From the NCBI GenBank assembly GCA_028023455.1, contig JAQFVV010000022.1, positions 12,109,100 to 12,173,099 of the forward strand: DNA of 64,000 nt, read 5' to 3'. Shown here in pieces: positions 24,180 to 35,289 of the stretch (the stretch's first letter is position 1; every line of letters begins with the position of its first letter). The notes beneath the pieces were generated by a model. It was not told where the DNA came from. It did no database searches and was given only the letters and a program-made list of their open reading frames with translations. A program made the translations under genes and the position numbers. Source of the DNA: Epiperipatus broadwayi. Taxonomy: Eukaryota > Onychophora > Udeonychophora > Euonychophora > Peripatidae.

Positions 24180-24480
24180 TATGTTAAGCGGCGAAAGAAG
24201 CCATTTGTGTGGTTATTTTGTTTATACGTTGATAAAATCTAGAAAGATAAAAAAATTTATAAAATTTTAATAACGTACTTTACAAAAATTGCTATAAAAA
24301 ATCTAATTTTCATCGCACAGAAAAAATTTTTAAACGTACAAAAAGATAGAAAAATGGCGGAGAGAAAGAAAGAAAACCGTAACTGTGACGTATACAGTTT
24401 GCACACTATTGCGGTCGAAATTGCAAACTTTTTTTAATGCGGAAAAAAGCGGTTTTCGGTCTCTAAGGGATAAACTGCTT
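24180..24480. other. CpG-containing non-repetitive patch, function unknown
   Basis: This stretch has more CpG dinucleotides than the surrounding DNA (AAGCGGCGAAAG, AATGGCGGAGAG, TTGCGGTCGAAA, AAGCGGTTTTCGG). It contains a small hairpin AACTGT-GACGTAT-ACAGTT whose loop includes TGACGTAT, close to a CRE-like site. It could be a regulatory segment or a transposon end. No ORF supports a gene. Confidence 0.25.
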
Positions 24481-24979
24481 AATTATATCAGGATATTTGC
24501 CATATAATGAATTTTAAGATGCCAGAAGTTTTGACCTAGAATTTGATTCCAGGTTTTGGAAATTTGTTTAGGTCATAAACAAGATTATGATTTTTCTTTC
24601 AAATTGTTGGTTCACAGCCAATTCATCTAACTAGCTATATCAATCACAAATGAGTATAGTTATTATTAGTTAGAGAATAAATGATCCAACTAAATTGGAT
24701 CATTCAAAAGAAAATGCAGCATTAAATATAAAAATCCCTTATTATTGCCACAAGATATGATATTCTCCTCTTTAGAGAAAGTGTTATATTCTTAAGACAC
24801 TACTCCCCAAATTTATCTTTACCTGAAATAGTGTATTATAAAGCTAACAGCCCAGTAAAGCATCAATGAAATTAAATTATGCTGTTTAACACTCAGATAA
24901 GCTTTAAAGTCCTTATTTTTCAATAAATTACTTAAAATTATAAACATAAAGGTACACAAAATGCATAAATATTTCTTAC

Positions 24980-25096
24980 CTATCATTAATCTGAGCTTTA
25001 TAACACAATGAATAAAATCATCAAATTCTATCAGCCCTTTTTTAGAACCATAGCGTCGTGCAAGCATATCAATAATATTATTACTAACATAATAAC
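24980..25096 (-). CDS. calpain exon (EF-hand 4 region)
   Basis: This 117-nt exon is bounded by an AG acceptor and a GTAAGA donor. With the leading base from the previous exon it encodes GYYVSNNIIDMLARRYGSKK and then GLIEFDDFIHCVIKLRLMI. The block RYGxxxGxIxFDDFIxCxxKLR is diagnostic for calpain family members. EF4 lacks the canonical acidic loop, as is usual in calpains. It ends in phase 1, so at least one more exon encoding the final EF-hand and the stop codon must follow at lower coordinates; I did not find it in 1-24979. The open frame continues past the donor for a short way, which is only intron read-through. Confidence 0.92.
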
Positions 25097-25938
25097 CTGA
25101 AAAATAAATAAAATTATAAATAATTTCAATTAATTAGTAATAATCATAAAAAAATTTTTTTCTTCTTGCTATTAAAAGATATAAAATATTTAAAACTACA
25201 ATAACTGCTATATTTTAATGCATTTTTACTTTCTATAAATTAAAATATATATATAAAGTATATTTTAAAAAAACAACTTTATATTAATATTATTTATTTA
25301 ATTTCTAAAGAAATAAAAAAAAATTTATAAATATTTAAAATGACGTAATTATACATCATAATCATAAAGAGTTTTAATTGAACAAGTTAACTAAAATAAT
25401 GGTAAGAATAATATAAATTACATCAAGATAACACTAATAAGATTAATTAAATGCAATGTTGATGGTTCATAAGTTCTGAAATGCATTCAATTTTACAGAC
25501 AATACATTAGGACCATAAATATTGGACAAATTATTCAATATCAATAATAAAAACCAATCCCATGACGGTTTACTTCCAGATCTGATTGCAGTTGTTGAAA
25601 AATTCTGTCTTATAAATTTAGAAAGACTACCATAAAGAATTAAAAAATGGTACTGTTGAGGACACTTATTGATATAAATAATTATGCAATAGTGATTTTT
25701 CCACTTCTCTTAATTAAATTCTTGCCCAAATATTGAAAGGATCAATCAGCAAATTTTGGCAGTCCATATCTATACAAACATTCAACAAATGAAGTGATTA
25801 GTCTCAAAAATGAATTTCAAATAGAATAAGTAAAATAACTGTGGCAGTGTTCTTGAAATATCAGCATGAACCTGACAGGTATAATTACAGGTAGATTATC
25901 TATATAATTAATAATCACAAAAATACATCTTTCTTGAG
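25097..25938. other. calpain intron, no further feature
   Basis: AT-rich intron sequence between the EF-hand 4 exon and the pogo-like element. Nothing recognisable on either strand. Confidence 0.5.
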
Positions 25939-25940
25939 TA

Positions 25941-26856
25941 CACCTGGGTCTCGTTTTATGCGGTAGATAGGTTCCTCAGAAAACGCGCACAAAAGAAATC
26001 GCACAAAAATAGACTTAACTTACCTTGAAAAATGGGGATAGGGGTTATAATTTTCAGAAATCACATAAAAGCTAAGCAAGAAGGAAAAATTACCTTAAAA
26101 TTCACATTAAAAAAATAAGGAAACAAAGTATGACTAATAAAAAATTTCAAATATTTGAAAAAAAATAATACAAGACAAACTTTTTTTACTTTTTTTATTA
26201 ACTACAGTATTTAATTTTACATTTTTTCATACATATATTATACATAAGCGGTTATTTGGCTATTTGACAATATGCGTTCATTTGTGAAATGTTAAGAAAT
26301 CAGATTCGTCATGTGACATACAACTAGCGCCACTTTCAGTCTTGAGCTGAGTTAATGGTTTTTTGTTTTTATATTTAAAAAATGAGATCGTAATCAAAAC
26401 AAAAAGATTATAGATTATCATTAGAAAGATTATTTTCAGTTTATCAACTCAATAAAATCTTCGTTATTATTTATTTTAAAAATCTAAAATATTATTTATT
26501 TCTGTTATAATTAACAAAATATGTTTTAAAAGTTCAAAATTTTTGACTATTTATTGCGATATTTTTATATGTAAATATAAATCTATTAATATTATTTACT
26601 CATTAGTATACATAGGTTATTTACGTAGAAGCTAATATTTTAAATACAGCTTCAGACCATATTCATGTTAGCTGCTAATATAACGTTATATTTTTTTTTT
26701 TAAAAAAAAGTATTTCAAGTCAAAATAAGTTATTAATAATTTAAATTTCTTGATATCTAATAAATATAGTCAAATATGAAAGATATTAAGAAGAAACATG
26801 AATTGCATAACTTCAAAATCGCATTAAAATAATCCGCATAAAACGAGACCCTGGTG
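25941..26856. mobile_element. pogo/Tigger-like nonautonomous DNA transposon
   Basis: The ends are inverted: CACCTGGGTCTCGTTTTATG plus CGG at left and CCGCATAAAACGAGACCCTG plus GTG at right, with one mismatch. The flanking dinucleotide is TA on both sides (25939-25940 and 26857-26858), as in Tc1/mariner and pogo insertions. The wording of the end is reminiscent of Tigger/pogo termini. The 916-bp interior has no transposase frame. It sits in the calpain intron between exons 27431 and 25096. Confidence 0.8.
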
Positions 26857-27430
26857 TATACCATAGTGTAAATATCACAGATCAATACTTTTATTCGTAA
26901 TTCACAATCGCTTTTCATTTATAACAATGAAAAAATATGCGTTCATAAAAAATGATTCTATCAAATGACAATTTCTGCTTCCAAAATTAAATTTCATTAA
27001 GTATGCATGATTAATAGTTTCAATTTTAATGTTACTATTACTAAATGCTAATTTTATTTATATACTATGATACTGATGAATTGGATAAGAGTATAATAGA
27101 AGTCATATCTGTAATTATGAACCAAATGATAAAAAATTGGGAAATAGTAGTCTAAATATCAAACAATCAAGAAATACTAGCTTTTCATTGTAAAATGGTT
27201 TCTACAGAATTCTGCATATTAGATTTAAAAGTGCATCTTTTTTTTTGGTTATAATTTTTTTCTGAGGAAATATAAAATGGTTTCCTTTTAAATGAAATCA
27301 GAAATTTTTATGCATAGAACATATATCTAAAATCCAGTTTACTATTTTTTTCACAATAGAAAATGAATAGCTAGTAAAAATTAAATCTATTTTGAAGATT
27401 TAAATAAAAAAGCTACTCAATTTAACTCAC

Positions 27431-27509
27431 CTGCTCCTTTAAGTCCATTTCTTAATTCAGATTGACTCATGACTCCATCCCCATTTAAATCATATTCTCG
27501 AAAAATATT
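27431..27509 (-). CDS. calpain exon (EF-hand 3)
   Basis: This is a 79-nt exon with an AG acceptor and a GTGAGT donor, starting in phase 0 and ending in phase 1. It encodes NIFREYDLNGDGVMSQSELR followed by NGLKGA. The loop DLNGDGVMSQSE is a canonical EF-hand with D1, N3, D5, G6 and E12 all present, so it should bind calcium. The helix ELRNGLKGA(G) matches calpain ELRxALxxAG. The size of 79 nt agrees with the conserved calpain exon at this position. The ends match the neighbouring exons: phase 0 from 35925 and phase 1 into 25096. Confidence 0.92.
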
Positions 27510-30430
27510 CTGAAAATAAATTAAAAAAAAAAAACAATAAGTAAAATAAAATAAAATGAAAAATATTACATTAATCTAATAAAGAGCAACTACATTTTTT
27601 TCTCAAATAAAGTAGCAAACTTTAAAAGCCATTGCGGGGTAATGATCTTGCCACAATGTTAATGTTACTGAATACTGATGACAGAATACTAATCACTCAG
27701 CTGATCAACTGAACTTTTGGAGAAAGTTTTTTTTTGAGTTTCCTTTCCTTATTTTGTTCATTTAATTTGTGTAATTCATCACTCATGTATGCTCCTAATA
27801 TTGTTTATTTTTTGTGTATATATATATATAATAAATGGGAGTACACTATGGTCTTTCAGGTTATGAGTAAATAACACTTTGTTTATACGCTTTTGATGTT
27901 TATAAGCTTATTCATGGCAACATTAGTGGAACTTAATAATGAAATTAATAAATCAGTCAGATAAAAATATGACATTAATAATCTATTATATATTTATATA
28001 TTGTAACAGTACAAACTCAGGGGTGAATCTGGGGTTATGGCATTCATCATTATCATCAATTTAAATATACAATGAATATAATGAGCATGAGCGATCAGCA
28101 AGAAATAAACTACAAATAAGTTCGCCAGCATTATACAAAAGTAGTAATAAAATCATTCATCATTATGAACAATCAACAATAAAAAAAATAACAAACAATC
28201 TTGTGACTGGATTTGAAAGTGGTCCACTAGAAACAGTCTAATTATCAAGCCACTGCCAAATTTAGGGCAGAAATATGACACAATTATCTGGATGCACAGA
28301 CTTAAGAGCTAATCCATCAGAATACAACAAAAAATAATAATAATGCTGAGATACTAAACTAGACGGTTCATCATCAATGCTCTGGTCACTTAGTATCATT
28401 AATGTACTGGCCAACTATAAACTTAATTTCTAATTATTAATAAAATTTAATGCATGGACTTTAAAGAATATACCTTTGTGCCATCCAGCATTCCAGAGAA
28501 ATAATCAAATCATCTGGAACTCCAACATATCAAATATAAGCCCCAAACCATATAACTGACCGTTATGCATGAATCCAATTCAGGGAGCAAGAGCTCTAGA
28601 ACTGTTACTGTGAGCAAGAGATAATTCCAACATGTAATATTTTAAATCTATTTTAGGACTGAATAAATTCACTGGAATAAACTTAAACAATAAAATATAA
28701 ATTTATTAATTAGATACAATAACAATAAAAATAAAAGGTCTGTAGAATATGCTATTAATATGAATACATCATTTTGATTTTGATTAAAATAATACAAAAA
28801 TAATACGGTATTACATTGTGATTTACATGTATTTCAATAGGTTTACATAAAACGCGCCTACGTATAATTATACAGATGTGCTGTATAATAATATAAAATT
28901 AAAATATTAGAATTGTCATAAATAATGGTACATAAATAATAACTGATTTCACATATATATATAGACACCAATTCAAATGTGTGCACACACTAGTGTTCAT
29001 ATTATATTTTTAGAAAGTTCTTATAAAAACTCTTTGTTTTTTTTGTTTTGTTTCTTCATTTACAATATTTAATTAATCAAAACTGAAATAAATCCTTTAT
29101 AAATGTTAATGGGAAGTAATCATCTGGGGGTCAAATGATTATTCACTCTTAGTTATTTTTTCTTTTAAATAGCTAATATAGTCAATGGTTATTTATTTCC
29201 AAAACTGAACTTTAAAGCCAAGTGTTTAAAATAATGTCATTTTTCAATAGATTTTTTCACCAGCTAATTTCTTACATCAGTAATTGATATCATCCATCAT
29301 AAAGTAAACATCAGCATAGACAATCTGTATATGCTTCTTTGCATATTGATAAAACTGCATATGAATAAAGTATAGCATGATACTTTCTTCAATAAGCTCT
29401 CGTAAGCTGGCCTATTCTAAAACAGTAAACTCGCCTATTGACATTTTTGGTAAAGATATAAATCAGGTAGCTGTCAGCATCGTCAGATCCATTCAGTCTT
29501 TACAATTTGATAGATTTCAGGCAAGCAAGCCATCTAGTACAGATATGGGCTATGAATCATAAAAAAAGTAGGGCCATTACTTTCATGTGAATTCAAACTC
29601 TATTATAGTGAACTAGCAGCAGCTGGATACATTGTCTCCTGCCTTCATAATAATAATGATTTTTTCAAATTCATCTTTTTATAGTGTATCGTGGAATTTG
29701 AAAACAATAATTAAGTAAATTATTTTCTTTATCTTGATCAAACAAGTTAACGACTCTTTTCAATTCACCTTAATTAAAACCAAATTATTACCTAAAAGTT
29801 TTCTTAATCCTTTAGGCAACCTCAGATTGTAGATTATCACAAGCTTTAATTAATAAAAAATTTTAATCTAATTAAAAATAGATAGGGAATTTTACAATTA
29901 CCTGTAATATCTATTGTAAACAAAAACAAGCTTGTTTTACTTATCAAAATCAGAATAAAACTTTAAAGACCTTTTTAAATATTTGATTTAAAATAATTTA
30001 TAATAATTTTAAGTATCAAAATTATTATTTAACCTTTAATGGTTATTCTAGTATAATATAATAAATATTTACCAAAAATTTTGTGTGTTTATTTCTTTTC
30101 CTTTCAACTTTATATATATTTGCACACACACACACACACACTACTATGTTGTTGTATGCCATGAGATATGGAACTGTCTCAATATAAAAGTGAAAGTTTG
30201 TTTGTTGCACCAATCTTGATTAATACTGCAAGATTTTATTTTTTTCAGAGAATTATATAAGATATGAATTTTTGCTTTACGGCACTTAATTGTTTTAAAA
30301 ACTTTAGCAATTTACAATATAAAAATGTGTCAAAATGCAACAAGAGGGCAGCACTGAATAAAATATTACAGACATTGGAAAATGTTGTAGCTAGCATATT
30401 AAAATACATATTAGAGACATGGAGAGAATT
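27510..30430. other. calpain intron, no gene seen
   Basis: AT-rich intron. A 61-codon plus-strand frame at 29377-29562 (SSISSRKLAYSKTVNSPIDI and on) has a slightly richer composition but no recognisable family. CA microsatellite at 30122-30141. Confidence 0.4.
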
Positions 30431-30439
30431 ATAATTTTT

Positions 30440-31150
30440 AATAATCAGAGATGAACTTTTATTGCATAAATATATTTTAAATTAATTAGATTTTGTTAGG
30501 ACAATGTCCTTAATTTCTCATTTGCAAGTAGAACATGAAAAAAATACTACAATGTTAAAATTTCATAGCCATTTTAAAAATTAATTTATCACATGAGAAA
30601 TATATTTGAACTGAAATCCTAAAAGTTGATAAATTCAGCAGTATAATTGATCATAAAAATTTACAGGTTTTGAAATATTGCTGTTAATAACTCATGTAAT
30701 ATTATTTGCAATATAAAACTGTGTTGAAATCATAATCATTTTCACGTAAATACTACCTAAATACATAAGTGACAGAAACAGTTAAATATTGCAGCAATCT
30801 TGATGAATCTTGCATGATTTTTTTTTTTTTTCCAAAGGTACTAAATTGTTTTAAAACCTTTAGTAATTTGCAATATAAAAAAAAAACATTACAATAGTAA
30901 TTGTTACATGAGCAAACTATAGGTACAGCAAGAAAAAACTAATAATGAAAATTGTCATTTACGATCAATTAAACTACTGAATTTATCAACTTTTAAGATT
31001 TCAGTTTTAATATATTTTTCATGTAATAACTATATGGTTCTGAAATTTTAACATCCTGGTATTTTGTTCACATTACACTTACAAGTGAGAAATTAAATAC
31101 ATAATACTATCAAAATTTGATTAATTTATCTATTTTATAAAGAATGTTAA
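30440..31150. mobile_element. fold-back element in calpain intron
   Basis: Arms at about 30470-30657 and 30961-31135 are inverted copies. Shared blocks include AAAAGTTGATAAATTCAG, ATGTTAAAATTTCA, TTAATTTCTCA and AGAAATATAT/AAAAATATAT. The spacer is about 300 bp. No ORF and no hammerhead core was seen in it. Confidence 0.65.
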
Positions 31151-31834
31151 AATTTCAATTATTCAAATAATTATTGTTTTTAAAAAAAGTCTCTTACTGC
31201 AGATACGAATAACCCCAAACGATTTACTATTTGAACCGAAAAGCACGCAGTTTCCTGTCAGGTTAGTTTTCACCATCATAATCAATACATCTCAAGGTCA
31301 AAATTTCATAGTTGCATGCATTAATCTGATGAATCATGTTTTTCTCATGACAATTGTACATTGTATGCTCAGAAATATCAAGTAGAAAGAATTTGTTTGC
31401 ACAAGCTCATGATAAAACATTACAACATTATAAGAATGCCTTACAATAGTGCTTTTTAACTGCTATTGATAACAAGTATTTAAATATATTTTAATTATCA
31501 ATTACATTATATTCATTTTCTACTAACATGAGCAAAGCCATGGGTAAAGCTAGTTAGAATATATATTTACAAGATTTAAAAAAGATAATCCATGAATTGT
31601 GTCATATTAAAATCTTACATTTCTGTTTTGACTTATCTAACTAATGCAGATTAATTATGAGAATTTTAATTTTTAGCTAATATTTAATATCTAACATACA
31701 AGCTATACATATATATACTTGTACAAACAATGTAATATATAGGATATTTTGAGCTCAGACTTTCACACAACCCTCAACTCTCCACACTATCTCATTCCAC
31801 TAATACCCTTGACCACATATATGTCTAAAACATA

Positions 31835-31895
31835 AATAATCACCAACACACACATTTTGTGCTAAATCAGCACTAGTCAGTTGGTCCAGATTATC
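31835..31895 (-). ncRNA. hammerhead ribozyme relic (family A, left arm)
   Basis: Stem I (GATAATC, ACCAA with TTGGT, GATTATT) is fully paired and stem II is GTGCT-GATTT-AGCAC. The core has decayed: CUGAUGA is CTGACTA (G8 lost) and GAAA is AAAA (G12 lost). The cleavage-site position is G, which is not allowed. It should be inactive. Confidence 0.7.
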
Positions 31896-32353
31896 ATCTC
31901 TACACATATATATACAATAAGTGCTCAGATTTATATTAAGATAGCCAATCTACACATTTTAATGGACAGACTTCAATCCACTACAATCTCCAACTCTTCA
32001 GCCATCCATCCTATTGAAAATCTGATGATTGAATGCTCAAAGCCCACACTCATGCCGACATTCTCATCACACACAGGTTGACCATAAGTCAGCTGGAATG
32101 TCTGCCCACCCTTCGTATATGTACTTAAATGGATTATGTTCTGTACATGAGGGGTCAGAGTGACTTATGGTAACCTGGGTGTGATGAAAATATCAGCATC
32201 AGTGTGGGCTTTGAGAATTCCATGATCAGATTTTCAATAGGATGAATGGCTGAAGAGTTGGAGGGTGGAGTGGATTGAAGCCTGTCCATTAAAATATGAA
32301 GATTGCCTATCTTATTATAAATCTGAGGACTTATTGTTTATATGTATAGAGAT

Positions 32354-32414
32354 GATAATCTGGACCAACTGACGAGTGCTGGTTTAGCACAAGATACATA
32401 TATTGGTAATTATT
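32354..32414 (+). ncRNA. hammerhead ribozyme relic (family A, right arm)
   Basis: The order is GATAATC, TGG, ACCAA, CTGACGA, stem II GTGCT-GGTTT-AGCAC, AAGA, TACATATA, TTGGT, AATTATT. The first core box is complete (position 7 is free to vary) and stems I and II are well paired. GAAA has become AAGA (G12 and A14 changed), so it is probably inactive. This copy shows the ancestral 10.1-11.1 G-C pair. Confidence 0.7.
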
Positions 32415-32499
32415 TATCTTTTAGATATATATGTAGTCAAGTGTATCAGTGGTATGAGATAGTGTGGAGAGTTGAGAGTCGTGTGAAAGTTTTTAGTTA

Positions 32500-34920
32500 A
32501 TAATAACTGGATATTAGTTTAGTACACATGGCTATCTAAAATTGCATTGGGTCAAGTACGTAAAAAAATAATCCTAAAACAGTTTTATCTAAAAAAAGTT
32601 CCAAAGTTCCTTCAATCTGGACTGAAACTTCAGATTATAAGTAGGTCAGAAAGATGTACTGAACATTACAGCCCAAGGTCCTTATACATATATGTCTACA
32701 ATAAAATAAAATCTTAAGACTTATGAGCAATATCCACAGTGAATATTGACTTTTCACTCATTAATCATGAACAGCATGTAGAGGTTCAATAATATTTAAT
32801 TCAAGTGATTAGAAAGGCTAAACATCTAATCTATCATCATGTTCCATAAATCAGTATTTAACTATAAAGACACAGCATTATTACCTGAAAAGATGACAGT
32901 GTTATCTGGAAACAATGTTTACATTATAGAATAATGTTAATATTCAGAATGTTCAAATAATCCACAGCTGAGAAATATCCATTAAGAGATTTGATATAAT
33001 TCCCAAATACAATTGGAAGAAAGCAGTATGGTTGATAGGCTGTTGGAAAAAATATAAAATATTATTCTATCAACTTGGAGATATGCTCACAGCTATTCAA
33101 ACTAATTCTTAGGCTTATAATAATATTGCTTCTATATAATAGGATTAACATCAGACAACCATGGCTCCAGAAAATAATTTGGCCATAAAGATTTTAAACA
33201 TGAATCACAATAAATGTTTTGATAGAAGCTGAAGTATTGGGATGTAATGTGGGGTCATAGATTTTCTATTTTGGTTACAACCTTTTATAATGTCCATAAG
33301 TTGTTCTAAGTAAGCATTAATTTCTGACCACATATGTTTCTAACAAATTTCCTCCATATTCAGAAAATGCATATATTTGAGTGTGGATATTGAAGCGTTA
33401 AAAACTTCAGCAGTTTGGCCAATGATTATCAGATTAAGTATCAACATTTTGATTCTATTTTAAAGTCTTTATGACATTTTTTCTTGTAGATTTATGAAGT
33501 TAAAATAAACTTCTTTTCAGATACTCTTTATATATTTCAATTTCCATTCTACATAATTTCAAAAATTATCCTAATATAACAAATATTTTGAAAGAAAATT
33601 ATACCTATTAACAGACAATGCTAATACAAACAAATATAATTACATTAAATCATGTAAATAATTTTAGTTTCCAAACAAACATGCACCTGCTACATTATTA
33701 GATATCTAAATAAGTAATATAAATTGATATCCTTAATTACAAATATATTGTCCATAAAAGCCACATTTTCATTTCAATTATTTTATAAATTCCCTAAATA
33801 TTCACTAGTTGATTATAATTACCATTGAAGACTTTTCTAAGAGCATTAATTGAAAAGATTTGATGTTTAATAAAAATAGAATATCTGCATAATAGAAAAT
33901 CTGAAAACCCACTTCAAAAAAAAAAAAAAAAATACTAAAATTCCCCAAACTTTTTGATTAATAATCTTACTATCACACATCTACAAAATAAAAATAAAAT
34001 GTTACCCTTAAAATCAAAAAATTGTTGCTACCAATAATAAAAAACAGACTAGATTCAGAAAAACCTCAACAAGTAATCATTGATTCATTGGTAAAAAAAA
34101 AACAAAAACATACTGGTTTCATAGAATAATAAGTTAAAACATCTTCTCAATTTATTCCTTGCTCAGTGCTGTTCACTGGTCTTTCAGTTTTCTTGACAAT
34201 CTGACTCTGTATCTTATTTTCATCTTTACCATAATAAAATGACTATAAACTGAATCCACAAAAATCAGAAACTTTAATTCAAATGCTCCTTCATTTTGTA
34301 TCTTTTGTAAAAACAAGATAAATCAAAGAATAGTCCATGTATACATATTCAAATGTTTGTTCAAAAATTCAAGCATTTAGTAGGGAGATCTTTTCTTATA
34401 GTAGTTCTTCATTTATTACGAAGGAAAGCTTTCAGTATAATAAAACATAATATTTCAAAAACTTCATTATTAAAAAAAATTGAAGAGTGTTTACAATATG
34501 AAACAAATATATATTCTCTACTTAAAAAATAAACAATTAAATTAATTATCTTTACAAAAATTTATTTATCCACATATATTTATTTATTCACATAAAGAAA
34601 GGTAGGAAGCAGATTGACACTAGATAGCAGCAAAATCAATGCTTGCAGACTCACACATTAGGGTGTAACTATAAGATCTTGATTCAGAGATACATATAGA
34701 TGCACTCATAGTTCTCAATTGTCTGGATTAATGATTATGAATGATTATATATATATCTTCCATATTTTTAAAATACTATAGACTACTGAAAACTTAATCA
34801 AATGTTAAATAACGTTTTATACTGTAACCAAAATAATTACATAAATAAAAAATTTACTAAGAAATTTGTTTGTTTTTTTTAATTTTTTTTCTGTGATAAT
34901 TTTTTTCTTTGCTGATACAT
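32500..34920. other. calpain intron, no gene seen
   Basis: AT-rich intron. On the minus strand about 80 codons between 33445 and 33205 contain only one stop (MLILNLIIIGQTAEVFNASI ... EINAYLEQLMDIIKGCNQNR). I recognise no family and treat it as probable chance. Confidence 0.35.
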
Positions 34921-35005
34921 ATAACCACTCAGTGCAAGCCAGAGTAATTAATGGATCCAGAAGGCTTGTATATAAAATCCCCATCTAGTGCCTACTCATC
35001 CAATG

Positions 35006-35046
35006 TCCCCAGACTAGTTTCCGGCTTGTGGCCTTCGTCAGTGAGG
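35006..35046 (-). ncRNA. hammerhead ribozyme (family C, copy 1)
   Basis: The minus-strand order is CCTCA, CTGACGA, hairpin GGC-CACAA-GCC flanked by A and G, GAAA, CTAGTC, TGGGGA. All invariant core bases are present (position 7 is C, which is tolerated). Stem I pairs CCUCA with UGGGG (one G-U). Stem III is the palindrome ACUAGU, and the cleavage triplet is the classical GUC, between plus positions 35012 and 35011. The 10.1-11.1 position is an A/G mismatch. Confidence 0.72.
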
Positions 35047-35122
35047 TTTGGAAGTCAGAGTAATCAATGGATGCCAGAAGGCTTGTGCATAAAATCCCCA
35101 TCTAGTGTCTACTCATCCAATA

Positions 35123-35164
35123 TCCCCAGACTAGTTTCCGACTTGTGGCCTTCATCAGTGAGGA
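35123..35164 (-). ncRNA. hammerhead ribozyme (family C, copy 2, best preserved)
   Basis: The minus-strand order is TCCTCA, CTGATGA, A, GGC-CACAA-GTC, G, GAAA, CTAGTC, TGGGGA. Stem I is six consecutive pairs (UCCUCA with UGGGGA, one G-U). The core boxes CUGAUGA (35152-35158) and GAAA (35135-35138) are perfect. The GUC cleavage site lies between plus positions 35129 and 35128. Stem III (ACU/AGU) has no room for a loop, so cleavage would need a dimer or an unusual two-base-pair helix, as known for newt-type hammerheads. Confidence 0.75.
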
Positions 35165-35166
35165 GC

Positions 35167-35207
35167 CCTCACTGACGAAGGCCACAAGCCAGAAACTAGT
35201 CTGGGGA
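35167..35207 (+). ncRNA. hammerhead ribozyme (family C, inverted copy)
   Basis: The plus-strand order is CCTCA, CTGACGA, A, GGC-CACAA-GCC, A, GAAA, CTAGTC, TGGGGA. The core is complete with C at position 7. Stem I has five pairs. Cleavage is predicted between 35201 and 35202. It lies head-to-head with copy 2, only two bases away. Confidence 0.72.
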
Positions 35208-35289
35208 TAATGGAGATTTTATGCGCATCCATTGATTACTCTAGCTTTCACTGAATGGCAATATATATAGAGAGTTTTGCCTGTTTCAA

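Larger units (their letters stand above)
31751..32496. mobile_element. family A inverted-repeat element
   Basis: Left arm 31751-32091 and right arm 32161-32496 are long inverted copies separated by a 69-bp spacer. They share AGACTTTCACA, ATTATCATCTCTAC, TTTAATGGACAG, TTGAAAATCTGAT and ACCATAAGTCA. Each arm carries one decayed hammerhead, on the minus strand in the left arm and on the plus strand in the right arm, so both point outward. It is an intronic palindrome able to form a long RNA duplex. Confidence 0.85.

Noticed and set aside
33205-33445. About 80 minus-strand codons with one stop
   Set aside because: No splice sites in suitable phase, no recognised family; within the range of chance for a 64-kb scan.
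34951-35175. 74-codon plus-strand open frame with repeated SPSSxYSSN
   Set aside because: The repetition comes from the two direct family C copies; it is the antisense of the ribozyme repeat, not a protein repeat.
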